Below, one piece after another: positions 7,232 through 15,757 of a DNA stretch of 64,000 nt (its first letter is position 1; every line of letters begins with the position of its first letter). The stretch is from IMG/VR virus record IMGVR_UViG_3300036863_000049, positions 1-64,000 of that record, one strand, 5' to 3'. The notes under the pieces were generated by a model that saw nothing but the letters and a program-made list of their open reading frames with translations, made no database searches and was not told the origin of the DNA. This DNA is from a virus. Made by a program: the position numbers and the translations under genes.

Positions 7232-7264
7232 AATGGAGCGCACCGCCCCGCCCCCGCCCGCAAC

Positions 7265-7304
7265 AATCCCCCCGCTCGCACCACGCGGCCGGGGGATTTG
7301 CTTT
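7265..7304 (+). terminator. Terminator after the toxin gene, copy 1
   Basis: Stem AATCCCCC (7265-7272) with GGGGGATT (7291-7298) followed by TGCTTT. It lies between convergent operons: the rightward toxin operon and the leftward tail gene ending at 7408. Confidence 0.55.
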
Positions 7305-7407
7305 GTGTGTCGAAGCAACGACGCCACAGGAGCCATTCTGCCGATCTCGGCGTACCAGGACAGCGCTCCGACCGTCGCAGCGGGCAGGCTGGGGCGCTCA
7401 TAGCCGC

Positions 7408-8562
7408 TCATGCGCTCAGCCGCGCGAGTAGCGCATCAACACTGTCACTCGCCGCCGGCTCCAACGTCACACCAATGCGATCGCCACTCACTGAGCACGT
7501 CACCCGCTCGACGTACTGGCGTGTCGCCGCATCATAGGCGGTTGAAACGGGGCTGGCATCAAGAAGCCCGATCTCCTGGTACATCGTATCGGGCCGGACC
7601 TCCCACGGCGGAACCAAACTGCCATCTGGTGTGTAGACCGCATGGCTTCCGAGCGGCGAAACATAGGTAGGGATGGCAGGCGTCGCGCCAGCCCACTTAC
7701 GGAACGTGAGCAGCCGCCCCTCCAGGCACATCAGCACCCAGCGATCAACGCCGTCCCCCTGTGCGACCAGCGCTTCGATCTTATCCTGGTATGGCGTGAG
7801 TGGTGCGATATACTCCGTATCACTTACCCCCGTTGCTCCGATCTGTGCCGTTGACGTGCTGAGGAATGCGTTCGTCACGCCGATGCCGACGCCGGAGGCC
7901 GCGATGAGCGCACCGATCTGCGTATTCGTCGCCGTAAACGTCGTGCTGGTGCGGCTGGTGAGCACCCAGCCGAGCGTTGCGTACCAGCCGCGGAAGAGCA
8001 GATCCACGCGCACATCACCGCCGGCCCCCGTCGCGATCTCGGTACTCGGCGTCTGCGGCGGATTTTTGTACTTGGCGAGCACTTGCGTGGCCGCGTTCGT
8101 CGCCGCTGTTAAGGATGAGCCGCCGAGCGCGACGACGAGCTGCTTTGTCCCATAGGTCGCGATGCTCGAGGCGTCACTAACAACGCTCGCAGTCGTTCCA
8201 ATGCCCTGATCATCTGAGTAGCGCGGGCGAATGGAGTTGTACATTTTCTCCAGGCTGATGCTGCGCTTCCGTCCGCCGAGTGAGATGCTGATCTCGGAGA
8301 GGTAGCCCTCCCAAACAATCCCAACGTCTGGGCCATACACCACGGTCGAACGCATCAGCCAATTACTGAGGATGTCAACCGCTTCATCCAGGTCGCACGT
8401 GAAGCCGATTCTCATCGACTCGAAGCCGCCCCGCGCTGCGATCGTGTGCTCATAGTCATCCGCGCGCATAGCCAAGTCGATACCGAGATACGTGGCGCTC
8501 GGCACACCGGCCGCCCCCCGGTCAAAAAGCGGGATCGATAGGCCAATCTCAGTGAGTAACAT
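7408..8562 (-). CDS. Tail-hub (Tal-like) protein of the satellite-like unit
   Basis: A 384-aa tail-tip protein directly downstream (2 nt) of a Dit-like protein, the place of Tal/hub proteins in siphovirus late operons. The segment about 98-384 is identical to the phage protein at 23114-24268, because it lies in the long repeat. Residues 1-97 differ at many sites (for example SIPLFDRGAAG versus SIPLTERGAAG). No tape-measure gene accompanies it in this unit. Confidence 0.7.
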   Translation of the reverse strand: MLLTEIGLSIPLFDRGAAGVPSATYLGIDLAMRADDYEHTIAARGGFESMRIGFTCDLDEAVDILSNWLMRSTVVYGPDVGIVWEGYLSEISISLGGRKRSISLEKMYNSIRPRYSDDQGIGTTASVVSDASSIATYGTKQLVVALGGSSLTAATNAATQVLAKYKNPPQTPSTEIATGAGGDVRVDLLFRGWYATLGWVLTSRTSTTFTATNTQIGALIAASGVGIGVTNAFLSTSTAQIGATGVSDTEYIAPLTPYQDKIEALVAQGDGVDRWVLMCLEGRLLTFRKWAGATPAIPTYVSPLGSHAVYTPDGSLVPPWEVRPDTMYQEIGLLDASPVSTAYDAATRQYVERVTCSVSGDRIGVTLEPAASDSVDALLARLSA

Positions 8563-8563
8563 C

Positions 8564-9922
8564 CTAATTGTTCCCCCGTAGAGTCGTATACAGTTGCGCG
8601 AAGGTTACCGTGATCGTCGTGGTATCCGTCTTGAGGTGCGCGTTCGTGCCGCCAGTCACCCACGCGGCATAGAGCGATGCGCCGCTTATCCCCACCGGGA
8701 GCCGGCCGATGCTCGTTCCGGTAAATACCGGCTTGCTGGTTGCAGTGGTGATGGTCTGAACAAGTGGGGGATTCTGCGGTAGCCATGCGAGGGCCGTGTT
8801 GCGGTTCTGTGCCATGATCGTCTGAATGGCCTGCCCCGCGATCAGCGACCCACCGTAGGGTGTGATTTTACACCACGTATAGTACAAGAGCACCTCGATA
8901 TAATCGAGCGTGGTGCCAACCGTAGTGGTGCCATCGGCCGATTTAATATCGAACTGCAAATCCAGGTCGACCGTCGTTGGGAGCGGCGTCTGAAAGACCG
9001 TCGGCGAGATATAGCCGAGATCGACATAGCTTGTCCCTGAAGCGCCGCCCACAAGCACCCACGGCCCAAGCGTCTGCCGTCCCATCGCGGCGTAGCGCAT
9101 GAGCAACTGCGCGCCATTCGAGATCGACGCCGTGCGCGCGATGACGCGGACTTTAAGGTTGGGGTTGCCACGCACCGCCGTCACATCGAACGCGGCCGGC
9201 GTGGGTGTCAGGGTTACGGTGCCGGTCGTCGAGCCCGTGCCGGCATTCGCGAGATAGGTTCGGCTGGCGACGATTCCGAGGTAAACATCCAGGGTGGTCG
9301 TCGTCGTCGGACGTCCGAACTTCACGTTGAGTGGCTGCCCTTCATAAATCAAGTCGCCGAACAGCGTGCCGAGCGCCTGGGTGTTGTTATTCGCGCCCGT
9401 GCCGACATTCGTAAATGTTGCCGCGTTGATAAGCGTTTGCAGGCCCGTCGCGCCAAAAAAGGGCGCGCGGGTGAGGATAAGCTCGGCGTCAATATCGTTC
9501 CAGCCCTCCCACGCCTCGAACCCACTCTGTTGCTCGGTCACCTCACGCAGATAGCCACTATAGATCTCGGTATAGAAGAGGGCGCTGGCGCTCGCCTCTC
9601 TCATCGTGAGCAGGACTGGCCGTTGCGACAAGGTGCGTTTGAGCAACTGCAACTGCACCAGCGCATTTTCGTGTGACGATCCCGCGATGCTGATCGGGAT
9701 GCGCTCGACCACATTATCATAGCTGAGATAGGCCAGTTGCCGCCCCGAGACGAACGGCGGGCCGCCGCCCCAGACGTTCTGCGGCTCGGGCGCGGTCAAC
9801 GTCCAGCCGCGCCGAATGGCGAATGGCGTGGTACTAACGACCGTTGGATCGCCGCCCGGTGTTGGCGTGCCACTGCTGTTGACGAGGTGAACCGTGCCGA
9901 TCGTGACAATAGGAAGTGCCAT
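8564..9922 (-). CDS. Distal-tail (Dit-like) protein of the satellite-like unit
   Basis: A 452-aa protein clearly homologous over its full length to the phage protein at 24740-26095 (shared MALPIVTIG, PFAIRRGW, YDNVVERIPIS, FEAWEGW, LILTR, RPTTTT, TVDL.LQFDI). In the phage copy it follows the tape measure; here it follows an unrelated 81-aa gene. It is likely a tail-tip ring or baseplate component. Confidence 0.72.
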   Translation of the reverse strand: MALPIVTIGTVHLVNSSGTPTPGGDPTVVSTTPFAIRRGWTLTAPEPQNVWGGGPPFVSGRQLAYLSYDNVVERIPISIAGSSHENALVQLQLLKRTLSQRPVLLTMREASASALFYTEIYSGYLREVTEQQSGFEAWEGWNDIDAELILTRAPFFGATGLQTLINAATFTNVGTGANNNTQALGTLFGDLIYEGQPLNVKFGRPTTTTTLDVYLGIVASRTYLANAGTGSTTGTVTLTPTPAAFDVTAVRGNPNLKVRVIARTASISNGAQLLMRYAAMGRQTLGPWVLVGGASGTSYVDLGYISPTVFQTPLPTTVDLDLQFDIKSADGTTTVGTTLDYIEVLLYYTWCKITPYGGSLIAGQAIQTIMAQNRNTALAWLPQNPPLVQTITTATSKPVFTGTSIGRLPVGISGASLYAAWVTGGTNAHLKTDTTTITVTFAQLYTTLRGNN

Positions 9923-10167
9923 TACATCACCACCCCTTCGAGCTGGGTGCGGCGCCGCGCCAACTCAGCCCACATGTCGGCGTCGGGATGCTGCCAGGGC
10001 ACAGACCCCGATCGCCCAGTCTGCGGGTCGCCGGTCATCTCCCAAATGACCGCGCACCACTCGATATACAGCGGTGCCCAGGCGCTGGGGCACGTCTGAA
10101 GCAGCCGCAGCTGCGAGCCGGGCGCGACCTCGTAGCGGTCGAGCATTCTCTGAATCGGGTCAGGCAT
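9922..10167 (-). CDS. Small unknown protein before the Dit-like gene
   Basis: An 81-aa protein (MPDPIQRMLDRYEVAPGSQL... PLYIEWCAVIWEMTGDP). AAGGAG lies 7 nt before the ATG at 10167. Its stop overlaps the Dit-like start by one base. It takes the place of the tape measure found in the complete phage. Function unknown. Confidence 0.55.
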   Translation of the reverse strand: MPDPIQRMLDRYEVAPGSQLRLLQTCPSAWAPLYIEWCAVIWEMTGDPQTGRSGSVPWQHPDADMWAELARRRTQLEGVVM

Positions 10168-10215
10168 TGGTAACTCCTTATCGCAACAAAACGATCCCAA
10201 AAAAAGGGAAAAACG

Positions 10216-10434
10216 CTATGGCTTCTTGGCCAGCCCCGGAAACAACTTCACCACGCCGGCGATCTCGGCACGCGCCTCTGACCCAAGCGCATCCCTGAGC
10301 AGCGCCCGCGTCTCTTTCCGCCAGCGCTTGACCGTGGTGAGCGGAACGCCGAGCTGTGCGGCGACGTAGCCGGGCGTGTCACCCGTCATCAGCATCGCCA
10401 GCGCCTGGGCCTTCGTCTGCTCACGGTGAGCCAT
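10216..10434 (-). CDS. HTH protein, small-terminase-like candidate
   Basis: A 72-aa protein with a homeodomain-like HTH (AMLMTGDTPGYVAAQLGVPLTTVKRWRK cut short here: GYVAAQLGVPLTTVKRW is the core). Phage and satellite small terminase subunits start with this kind of HTH, but so do many regulators. It overlaps the 272-aa gene by 14 nt. The packaging role is inference from context. Confidence 0.5.
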   Translation of the reverse strand: MAHREQTKAQALAMLMTGDTPGYVAAQLGVPLTTVKRWRKETRALLRDALGSEARAEIAGVVKLFPGLAKKP

Positions 10435-11239
10435 TGACGTTCACCTGTTGCCCGCCAAGGGTAGCAACATTCACTTGCACGGACGGCAGCCTGAGGAGCC
10501 GCCGCACACGCGCCAGCGTCTCGATCGATCGGAGATAGCGGGCCTGCTTGGATGTCAAGATGCGCTCCCACTGCTCCAACATATTCGTGGTCAGTTCACC
10601 GCGCTCAACTTGCTGGCCGTAGTGCATTTCAAGCCGGAAATGGTCTAGCCAGCAGAGCACCACCTCGTCAATCAAGAGTCGCTCGATCTCGGTCGCGCCT
10701 TCCCTGCCCAGGTCGTGCGCAAGCGCCGTGCATCGGGCATCGATCGCGGTCCTGATGATCGGGTGCGCGTCGCTTGAGGGCAGCATCGCCAGTCTCGCCA
10801 TCTCGGCCTGATCGCCGAACACCCGCGCGAGTCTGGTGTGCTCATTCAGCAGCGCGCGAAAGCGGCGTACCTCATCCGGCGTGGGCCTCTTCTTGCGGTA
10901 CAACGTCTGGGCCAGCGTAAAAGCATCCGATGAGTCAGGCATCTGTTGCAACCTCCACTGGCGCTTGTGCTGATGAAACCCCAGCGCCGTCAATACCTCG
11001 CGGGTCGTGGTCCGCACAGTGGCGCGGTAGGCATCCATCTCCGCCGGGGCGCGCGTCGCATCCACAAAGCGATCATGTGCGACCTGAGCCTCGCGCTGTT
11101 CCTCGGCCCGCCGCTCCTGGTCAAGCGCATCAAGTTCGGCGATCAGCGCGGCGGTCTCGCCAGCGCCGATATACTCCGTGTGACATGTGCCGCCCCGCCA
11201 GTGCTGGCGGCGATAGTAGCGGCCTTTTGCCCAACCCAT
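10421..11239 (-). CDS. Unknown 272-aa protein paired with the HTH gene
   Basis: A mostly helical, basic protein. The N terminus (KGRYYRRQHWRGGTCHTEYIG) looks nucleic-acid binding. The C-terminal third (ERLLIDEVVLCWLDHFRLE, then KQARYLRSIETLARVRRLL, ending VQVNVATLGGQQVNV) is a pattern I associate with hypothetical proteins of bacterial mobile elements. It may function with the HTH protein downstream. Not assigned. Confidence 0.6.
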   Translation of the reverse strand: MGWAKGRYYRRQHWRGGTCHTEYIGAGETAALIAELDALDQERRAEEQREAQVAHDRFVDATRAPAEMDAYRATVRTTTREVLTALGFHQHKRQWRLQQMPDSSDAFTLAQTLYRKKRPTPDEVRRFRALLNEHTRLARVFGDQAEMARLAMLPSSDAHPIIRTAIDARCTALAHDLGREGATEIERLLIDEVVLCWLDHFRLEMHYGQQVERGELTTNMLEQWERILTSKQARYLRSIETLARVRRLLRLPSVQVNVATLGGQQVNVNGSP

Positions 11240-11365
11240 ATGCGGGGCATCCTCACAAGTCTAGGACAATAATCAATCGCCCCAGCGGCCGCCCGTTGCG
11301 CTGCCGGCGTCCGCATCTCACCGATGCGCTGTAGCCGGCCTGTGGCCACGAGCGACCGCTCCGTG

Positions 11366-11701
11366 CTAGCCTTCCGTCGATGCGACCCCGGTAACGGTGA
11401 TGGTGCCGCTCGTCCAAGACGAGATGCGCGCACGCACACTGCCGAGGCCACCGACATTGGCCCGAAACATTCCATCGGCCGTGGCAGTCGTGACGACGGT
11501 CCCGGCAATAATCAGCGACGTGACCGGTAGCGCAACCCACGTCGCGCCGTCGTTCGTCGCCTCGAAGGTGATGGTTGCCGTGGTGATACCCACGACCTGA
11601 ATGCCCAGCCAGGTAAACCCGCTGCAATCGATGGGTGTGCCGTTGCCGACGGCCACGGCGCCGGTCTGCAGGTTCTGGCGCGCGGTGTATCCTTTAGGCA
11701 T
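11366..11701 (-). CDS. Decoration-like structural protein of the satellite-like unit
   Basis: A 111-aa protein strongly similar to the phage protein at 32538-32870 (shared MPKGYTARQNLQT, GNGTP, WLGIQVVGIT, TTADG.FR, RARIS.W.SGTI). It is beta-rich. In the phage it lies between connector and capsid genes, so a head-decoration or neck role is plausible. It follows the 220-aa gene by 2 nt. Confidence 0.6.
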   Translation of the reverse strand: MPKGYTARQNLQTGAVAVGNGTPIDCSGFTWLGIQVVGITTATITFEATNDGATWVALPVTSLIIAGTVVTTATADGMFRANVGGLGSVRARISSWTSGTITVTGVASTEG

Positions 11702-11703
11702 TT

Positions 11704-12366
11704 TTATCCCCTCCCAAACCGCTTGCGCCGCGGGGGCGGCTCGACAATGACCGCTTCCGGCTCGACCACGGGCGGCGCATTATCAGGCCAATTCCACGCC
11801 TTCAGGCCGCTCTCAACCGACCCCCTGAGCAGCTCAAAATCGCGCGCCTGTCGCTCGAGATCGGCAATTTGCGTCCTGGTCTGTCGCTCCTGGTTGCGTA
11901 GCGTTCTCAGCACACCGCCCGCGGTTTCACCCGCAACATACAGATCGGTGCGCACCTCGGCGATGGCCTCCGAGAACGCTCGACCCGACTCAGCGACGCG
12001 CCCATCCAAGATGCCGAGATAGCGATCCAGGTCGTCGCGCCGATGAGCGCGCGCCGTAACTGTTTCAAGATCGGCATCGGCGGGCAGCGGGGATGACGCC
12101 GCCTGTCGTTCGTCCTGGGCAGCACGGCGCGCCCGAATGTTCGCCTGGTGCGTCGTGTACAGCGCATCGATACGCGCCAGCAAGATAGGGTCGAGGCACG
12201 CGGTCTGCGCCTTGACCAGTTCAGCCGCGCTTGCCTTCCGAGTCTCTGCAACCTCATCCACCCGCGGCGCGTCGATCGGGTGATTCGGGTCGGTGGGCGG
12301 CTTCACGCCCCAGGGCGGGTTGGGCAAGATCAAGACGCGGCCTCGTCCTTCATCTTCATCGAACAC
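11704..12366 (-). CDS. Coiled-coil protein of unknown function
   Basis: A 220-aa protein starting at GTG 12366 (AGAAAGGA upstream), overlapping the 90-aa gene by 11 nt. The N terminus holds WGVKPPTDPNHPIDAP. Residues about 60-190 are helical and heptad-like (DLERQARDFELLRGSVE). The C terminus is proline-rich and basic. Scaffold-like in composition, but no family recognised. Confidence 0.55.
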   Translation of the reverse strand: MFDEDEGRGRVLILPNPPWGVKPPTDPNHPIDAPRVDEVAETRKASAAELVKAQTACLDPILLARIDALYTTHQANIRARRAAQDERQAASSPLPADADLETVTARAHRRDDLDRYLGILDGRVAESGRAFSEAIAEVRTDLYVAGETAGGVLRTLRNQERQTRTQIADLERQARDFELLRGSVESGLKAWNWPDNAPPVVEPEAVIVEPPPRRKRFGRG

Positions 12367-12628
12367 GGCGGTTCCTTTCTTCCACGCGCTCAAAGGCGCG
12401 ACCTGCGGCGATACCCGCGTCGATGCCGGCCCGGACACCCAGATCGCGGGCCTGAATAATCGCGGCGCGCTGGATCGCGAGCGCTTCGAGTGCAGGATCG
12501 GGCGGCGGCGGGGGCGTTGCCTGTCGTTTTCGCTCGGCGACCAGCGCCTGAGCCTGAGCGAGCGTGATGGGCTGGCGGGCAAGCGCGTAGCGGACATGCG
12601 CCTCGAAGGGTTCGTCGGGAGTGCTCAT
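12356..12628 (-). CDS. Small helical protein
   Basis: A 90-aa Ala/Arg-rich protein (HVRYALARQPITLAQAQALVAERKRQ, a PPPPPDP linker, then a helical half). It starts in an ATGA overlap with the 58-aa gene. It is part of the operon following the primase. Unknown function. Confidence 0.55.
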   Translation of the reverse strand: MSTPDEPFEAHVRYALARQPITLAQAQALVAERKRQATPPPPPDPALEALAIQRAAIIQARDLGVRAGIDAGIAAGRAFERVEERNRRVR

Positions 12629-12801
12629 GGTTGTTTGTCCTTTTCTTGTTCGGGCGGTTCTACCGCCGCTTTCAAGGCTTTCGTCGCCAACCGCTGGGCC
12701 TCGCTCTCGCCGCTTCGCTCGCGCGCTTTGTCAATTGCGTCCCAGAGCTGGAAAAGCTTTCGCTCAGATTCGGATGGGCCGGAACCGTTCTTGCGGGTCA
12801 T
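12625..12801 (-). CDS. Small 58-aa protein after the primase
   Basis: Short ORF 12 nt after the primase stop with a strong AGGAGG. It encodes a charged helical protein (MTRKNGSGPSESERKLFQLW...) and ends in an ATGA overlap with the next gene. Unknown function. Confidence 0.55.
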   Translation of the reverse strand: MTRKNGSGPSESERKLFQLWDAIDKARERSGESEAQRLATKALKAAVEPPEQEKDKQP

Positions 12802-12812
12802 ACTGCCTCCTG

Positions 12813-15545
12813 TCAGGATGATGCGGCTCGGGCGGCGGCAATCGTCTCATCGACATCGACACGGCGCAGTGCGCAGTGAGTCCGGATGCCGCGCATAGCC
12901 TGCTCGTCACCAACCGCCAGCATCTGCCGCACATAGGCGAGGTCAGGCGTGTGGTAGTCCGGCAGGTCAACCTCCTCGACTGCGCCCCGCCGTGGAGTGA
13001 CAACCTCGGTGACAACCTCATCAGGCAGGTTGTCACTCGCTCGACCGCTTTGTGATGCCTCAGTGACAACGTGACAACCTGTGACAACCTTTTTAGTAAA
13101 AGAATAGTCATAGGGAGTACCCCCCACCACATCACTGCCCTGTGATACAGGCGGGAGGGGGGTGGGGGGTAGCGTATTTATCTTTTGGGTATTTTGCCCG
13201 TCACGGGCTGTCACGTTGTCATTTTGGCTTTGGGACGCACTACGCCGAGTGACAACCTCATCAGGCAGGTTGTCACTGGTTGTCACTGGGTTGTCACGCG
13301 GCGCGATGCCGCGGTAGCCGCGCCAGCGGTTGGTGCGAACCTTCTGCACACCCAGGCGCACCAGCACGCGCGACAGCTCCATCGCTTGCGCCGTCGCGCT
13401 GCCGCTGAGTTTGATATCGTGCTTGTGCAGGTGGTCAACGATGTCGGCAGAGGTCATCAGTGCCCGGTCGCCGGCGTCGCAGTCAAAATACTTGGTCAGC
13501 CAGCCGTCGAGCACGCTCTCAAGCTCATGCGCCTTATTTTGCTCCGACTGGTACGCGGCCTCGACCGGCAGCAGGCGCCAGGGCTCGCCAGCGCGGTACA
13601 GCGCGACGGCCTGTGCCCAGAGCTGATCAACGTCGAGTTTGGTGTAGCTCCAGTCGATACGCGCGATGGTCATCACGAGGAAGCGCCGGTTGCCGGTTTC
13701 GTCGACCAGGAAGCCGCTGCCGTCGTTGACCGTGCCGACCATGGACGCCAGCGCGGGCCTGTCCGTATCGTAGTGGGCATAGGATCTGCGCACCGTAACC
13801 TTGTCACAGGTGATAAAGGCTTTCAGGGCAGACGCATCTGCACGGCGGGTCGTGGCATCCAGTTCGGAGACTTCCCATATAAAGCGCGACATGAGCCGAA
13901 TGTAGGTATCTTTGTCGTCGACCTTGATCGGCGCCTCAACAAAGCGATCGGGGATGCCTCGGCAGAGCCACCGCACCAGTTCCGACTTGCCGATATTTTG
14001 CGGGCCGGAGAGCACCAGCATCATATTCTGATGCTGATCGAGCACTTTCGCGACGGCGCCGACAAGCCAGCGTTTGAGATAGATGGCGTGAAGCGGTTGC
14101 AGCTTCCCGTCAGGGTATTCGATAAGCGGATCGGGGCTATCCATATGCGCGGCGAGCAACCCAATGTGGTCGTTGCCGTCCCACTCCAGGCCGGTCAAGT
14201 AGTCTCGGATCGGGTGGTAGGCATGTCTAGCGGCCTCGGTCGTGTAGACAGTTTCGACCATCCCCAGCGGCTTGATATTTGCGTCCCAGGCGCGAGTTCT
14301 GATCTCCGCGCGGGTCGTGTCGTTCATCGGCGTGCCGTTCACCTCGATCCGGTCATCGCAGAGATTCAGCGCAAAGCGGTACCCGAGCGCTTCCAGCCCG
14401 CGCGTGATGATCTGTGAGGGGAGCGGCAGCTCGTCGGGGGGTTCGGTTGCTTGTGGCGCGGTGTAGCCTTCACCCCTCCACCAGTAGTGGAAATCTCCGA
14501 TCGGGCACCACCAGTTCCCTTTTTTGCTTCTTTTGAGCCGCGATTCGGGATGCTCAGGGCAGCAGGCGTGTCCGTCTGCATCGTAGTGCGGCTCGGCGGG
14601 CGGCGGGGGCGGAAGATCGAGTGGCTTAGCCTTGCCGTAGCTGACAGCATCGCGGATCGTTTCGAGTTCGCCGTTCTGATGTTTTTGCGGTACGCTGGCG
14701 TGATAGAGCGCGGATTCGATCTGGCTTTCGGTCGCCAGCCCATGCGGGATAAGCCCGCCGAGCAGCCGCGCCGCTTTCAGCCGAGTCTTGTGCTTTTCGC
14801 CGGCCGGCGCCTGAGCGACCATACGAATCGCTTCAGCGAATTTCTGGTCAGCCCACGCTTTCTGATAGTCGCCGCTGGCCGCACGAACGCGCGGGGGCTG
14901 CGGCGCGGTCTCGGTGGTATCACCGGGCGGTAGCAGAGCGACGAGGGCGACGAGGTCGTAGCAGGCCGTCAGGTTTGTCCAGACATAGGCGACGGTCGGA
15001 CGATCCGCGTACTTGCTGTTGCGGGTGCCGGGGACGCGCAGGATGCGTGCGAGGTCTTTCGCGCCATCGTCCGAGCCGACGAACTCAACCCACCGCCGTT
15101 GGATGTCGGCGATGTACTCGCGATCTTCGTCGTCCCTGATGATGAACGGCTCGTTGAGAAGCCAGTAGGAGTGATATCCGCCGCCAGAGTCGATCGTCAC
15201 CGAGGGCTGTGCCGGAAGCGCCTTGACGTGAGCGAGCGCCCGCTCCTTGCTGCCGTCGAAGTCCTTGGCATCGTGTTCGCTGTAGAGCGCGTTGACCGCG
15301 GCCACGCAGTCGTTTCGTGAACGCGCGTACTCCGGCTTGACCGGGTTGCCCTCGTCATCCTTTTCGGGGATGCTCGTGGCCGGGTTAACACCGAAATAGA
15401 GATCGATGGTGGTCGGCAGTTCAGGCGCGCCGGTGCCATTCCACCAGGTAGAACGCTTGCCGGCCAGCTGCCAATAGTAGCTATAGTCGCCGCCGCGGTG
15501 CAGATGTGTCAGGAGCTGGGCGGTCTGGGTGTCGAGGTGCGTCAT
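12813..15545 (-). CDS. PrimPol/VirE-type primase-helicase
   Basis: A 910-aa replication protein. The N-terminal part looks like an archaeo-eukaryotic PrimPol domain (SGGGYHSYW about 120-128; ARILRVPGTRNSKY about 166-179). A zinc-ribbon-like segment (CCPEHPES...WWCP) lies about 328-347. The helicase is VirE-like: Walker A GPQNIGKSE about 514-522, Walker B FIWEVSELD about 555-563, then GSGFLVDETGNRRF. The C-terminal 150 residues are low complexity because they encode the iteron cluster. Such proteins replicate satellites and plasmids autonomously. Confidence 0.85.
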   Translation of the reverse strand: MTHLDTQTAQLLTHLHRGGDYSYYWQLAGKRSTWWNGTGAPELPTTIDLYFGVNPATSIPEKDDEGNPVKPEYARSRNDCVAAVNALYSEHDAKDFDGSKERALAHVKALPAQPSVTIDSGGGYHSYWLLNEPFIIRDDEDREYIADIQRRWVEFVGSDDGAKDLARILRVPGTRNSKYADRPTVAYVWTNLTACYDLVALVALLPPGDTTETAPQPPRVRAASGDYQKAWADQKFAEAIRMVAQAPAGEKHKTRLKAARLLGGLIPHGLATESQIESALYHASVPQKHQNGELETIRDAVSYGKAKPLDLPPPPPAEPHYDADGHACCPEHPESRLKRSKKGNWWCPIGDFHYWWRGEGYTAPQATEPPDELPLPSQIITRGLEALGYRFALNLCDDRIEVNGTPMNDTTRAEIRTRAWDANIKPLGMVETVYTTEAARHAYHPIRDYLTGLEWDGNDHIGLLAAHMDSPDPLIEYPDGKLQPLHAIYLKRWLVGAVAKVLDQHQNMMLVLSGPQNIGKSELVRWLCRGIPDRFVEAPIKVDDKDTYIRLMSRFIWEVSELDATTRRADASALKAFITCDKVTVRRSYAHYDTDRPALASMVGTVNDGSGFLVDETGNRRFLVMTIARIDWSYTKLDVDQLWAQAVALYRAGEPWRLLPVEAAYQSEQNKAHELESVLDGWLTKYFDCDAGDRALMTSADIVDHLHKHDIKLSGSATAQAMELSRVLVRLGVQKVRTNRWRGYRGIAPRDNPVTTSDNLPDEVVTRRSASQSQNDNVTARDGQNTQKINTLPPTPLPPVSQGSDVVGGTPYDYSFTKKVVTGCHVVTEASQSGRASDNLPDEVVTEVVTPRRGAVEEVDLPDYHTPDLAYVRQMLAVGDEQAMRGIRTHCALRRVDVDETIAAARAASS
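12997..13297. other. Iteron cluster, candidate replication origin inside the primase gene
   Basis: Eleven copies of GTGACAAC or its complement: forward at 12997, 13009, 13063, 13071, 13081, 13249; reverse at 13027, 13213, 13267, 13277, 13288. Two 28-bp segments (13009-13036 and 13249-13276) look identical and are themselves inverted repeats. AT-rich stretches lie between them (about 13090-13112 and 13173-13195). P4-like satellites have comparable iterons recognised by their primase-helicase. Confidence 0.7.
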
Positions 15546-15757
15546 GGCCGCACCGCCGATCGCGTAGTCATAGCGTAGTCATAGGGTGCGATACAAGGCA
15601 ACACGTTGCAACAGCCACGCGTTCGTTTCGTGCATCCTGTTGCGAGAGGGCAACAGCCTCGTATACCCCGCAATTCCCCATCCGGTAATAGATATGTAAC
15701 AGTGTACCCCGTTGTGTTGCGGCGTTTTGAGGTAATGTGTAGTCGTAGCGTAGTCAT
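15542..15757 (-). CDS. 71-aa ORF between integrase copy 2 and primase
   Basis: The ORF is joined by ATGA overlaps to the integrase stop on one side and the primase start on the other, suggesting a coupled operon. The protein is basic and Cys-containing (LRGIRGCCPLATGCTKRTRGCC). However, both ends fall in a 20-bp direct repeat, so the segment may instead be a site for integrase. Real coding status is open. Confidence 0.35.
   Translation of the reverse strand: MTTLRLHITSKRRNTTGYTVTYLLPDGELRGIRGCCPLATGCTKRTRGCCNVLPCIAPYDYAMTTRSAVRP
15562..15757. other. Candidate attachment/arm-site region next to integrase copy 2
   Basis: Direct repeats CGTAGTCATAGCGTAGTCAT (15563-15582) and TGTAGTCGTAGCGTAGTCAT (15738-15757) bracket about 155 bp that also holds inverted GCAACA/TGTTGC motifs. 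The right repeat is also present at the end of integrase copy 1 (32-51). Location at the 3' end of int is common for attP. No tRNA sequence is present here. Confidence 0.35.

Larger units (their letters stand above)
1464..8271. repeat. Long direct repeat, left copy (partner 17170-23977)
   Basis: About 6.8 kb that appears identical to 17170-23977 at a constant offset of 15,706. Every stretch I compared matches, and all reading frames in both strands give identical translations. The last mismatch on the left is at 1463 and the first on the right at 8272. Homology continues beyond both ends but with many substitutions. Confidence 0.92.

Noticed and set aside
7118-7411. 97-aa minus-strand ORF in ATGA overlap with the Tal-like stop
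   Set aside because: It runs through the toxin terminator hairpin and into the antisense of the toxin gene, with a Gly-rich non-native sequence. Only a short peptide at its start could be real. The identical ORF exists at 22824-23117.
13185-14417. 410-aa plus-strand ORF opposite the primase
   Set aside because: Mirror of a well-conserved helicase gene; no RBS and no recognisable domain.
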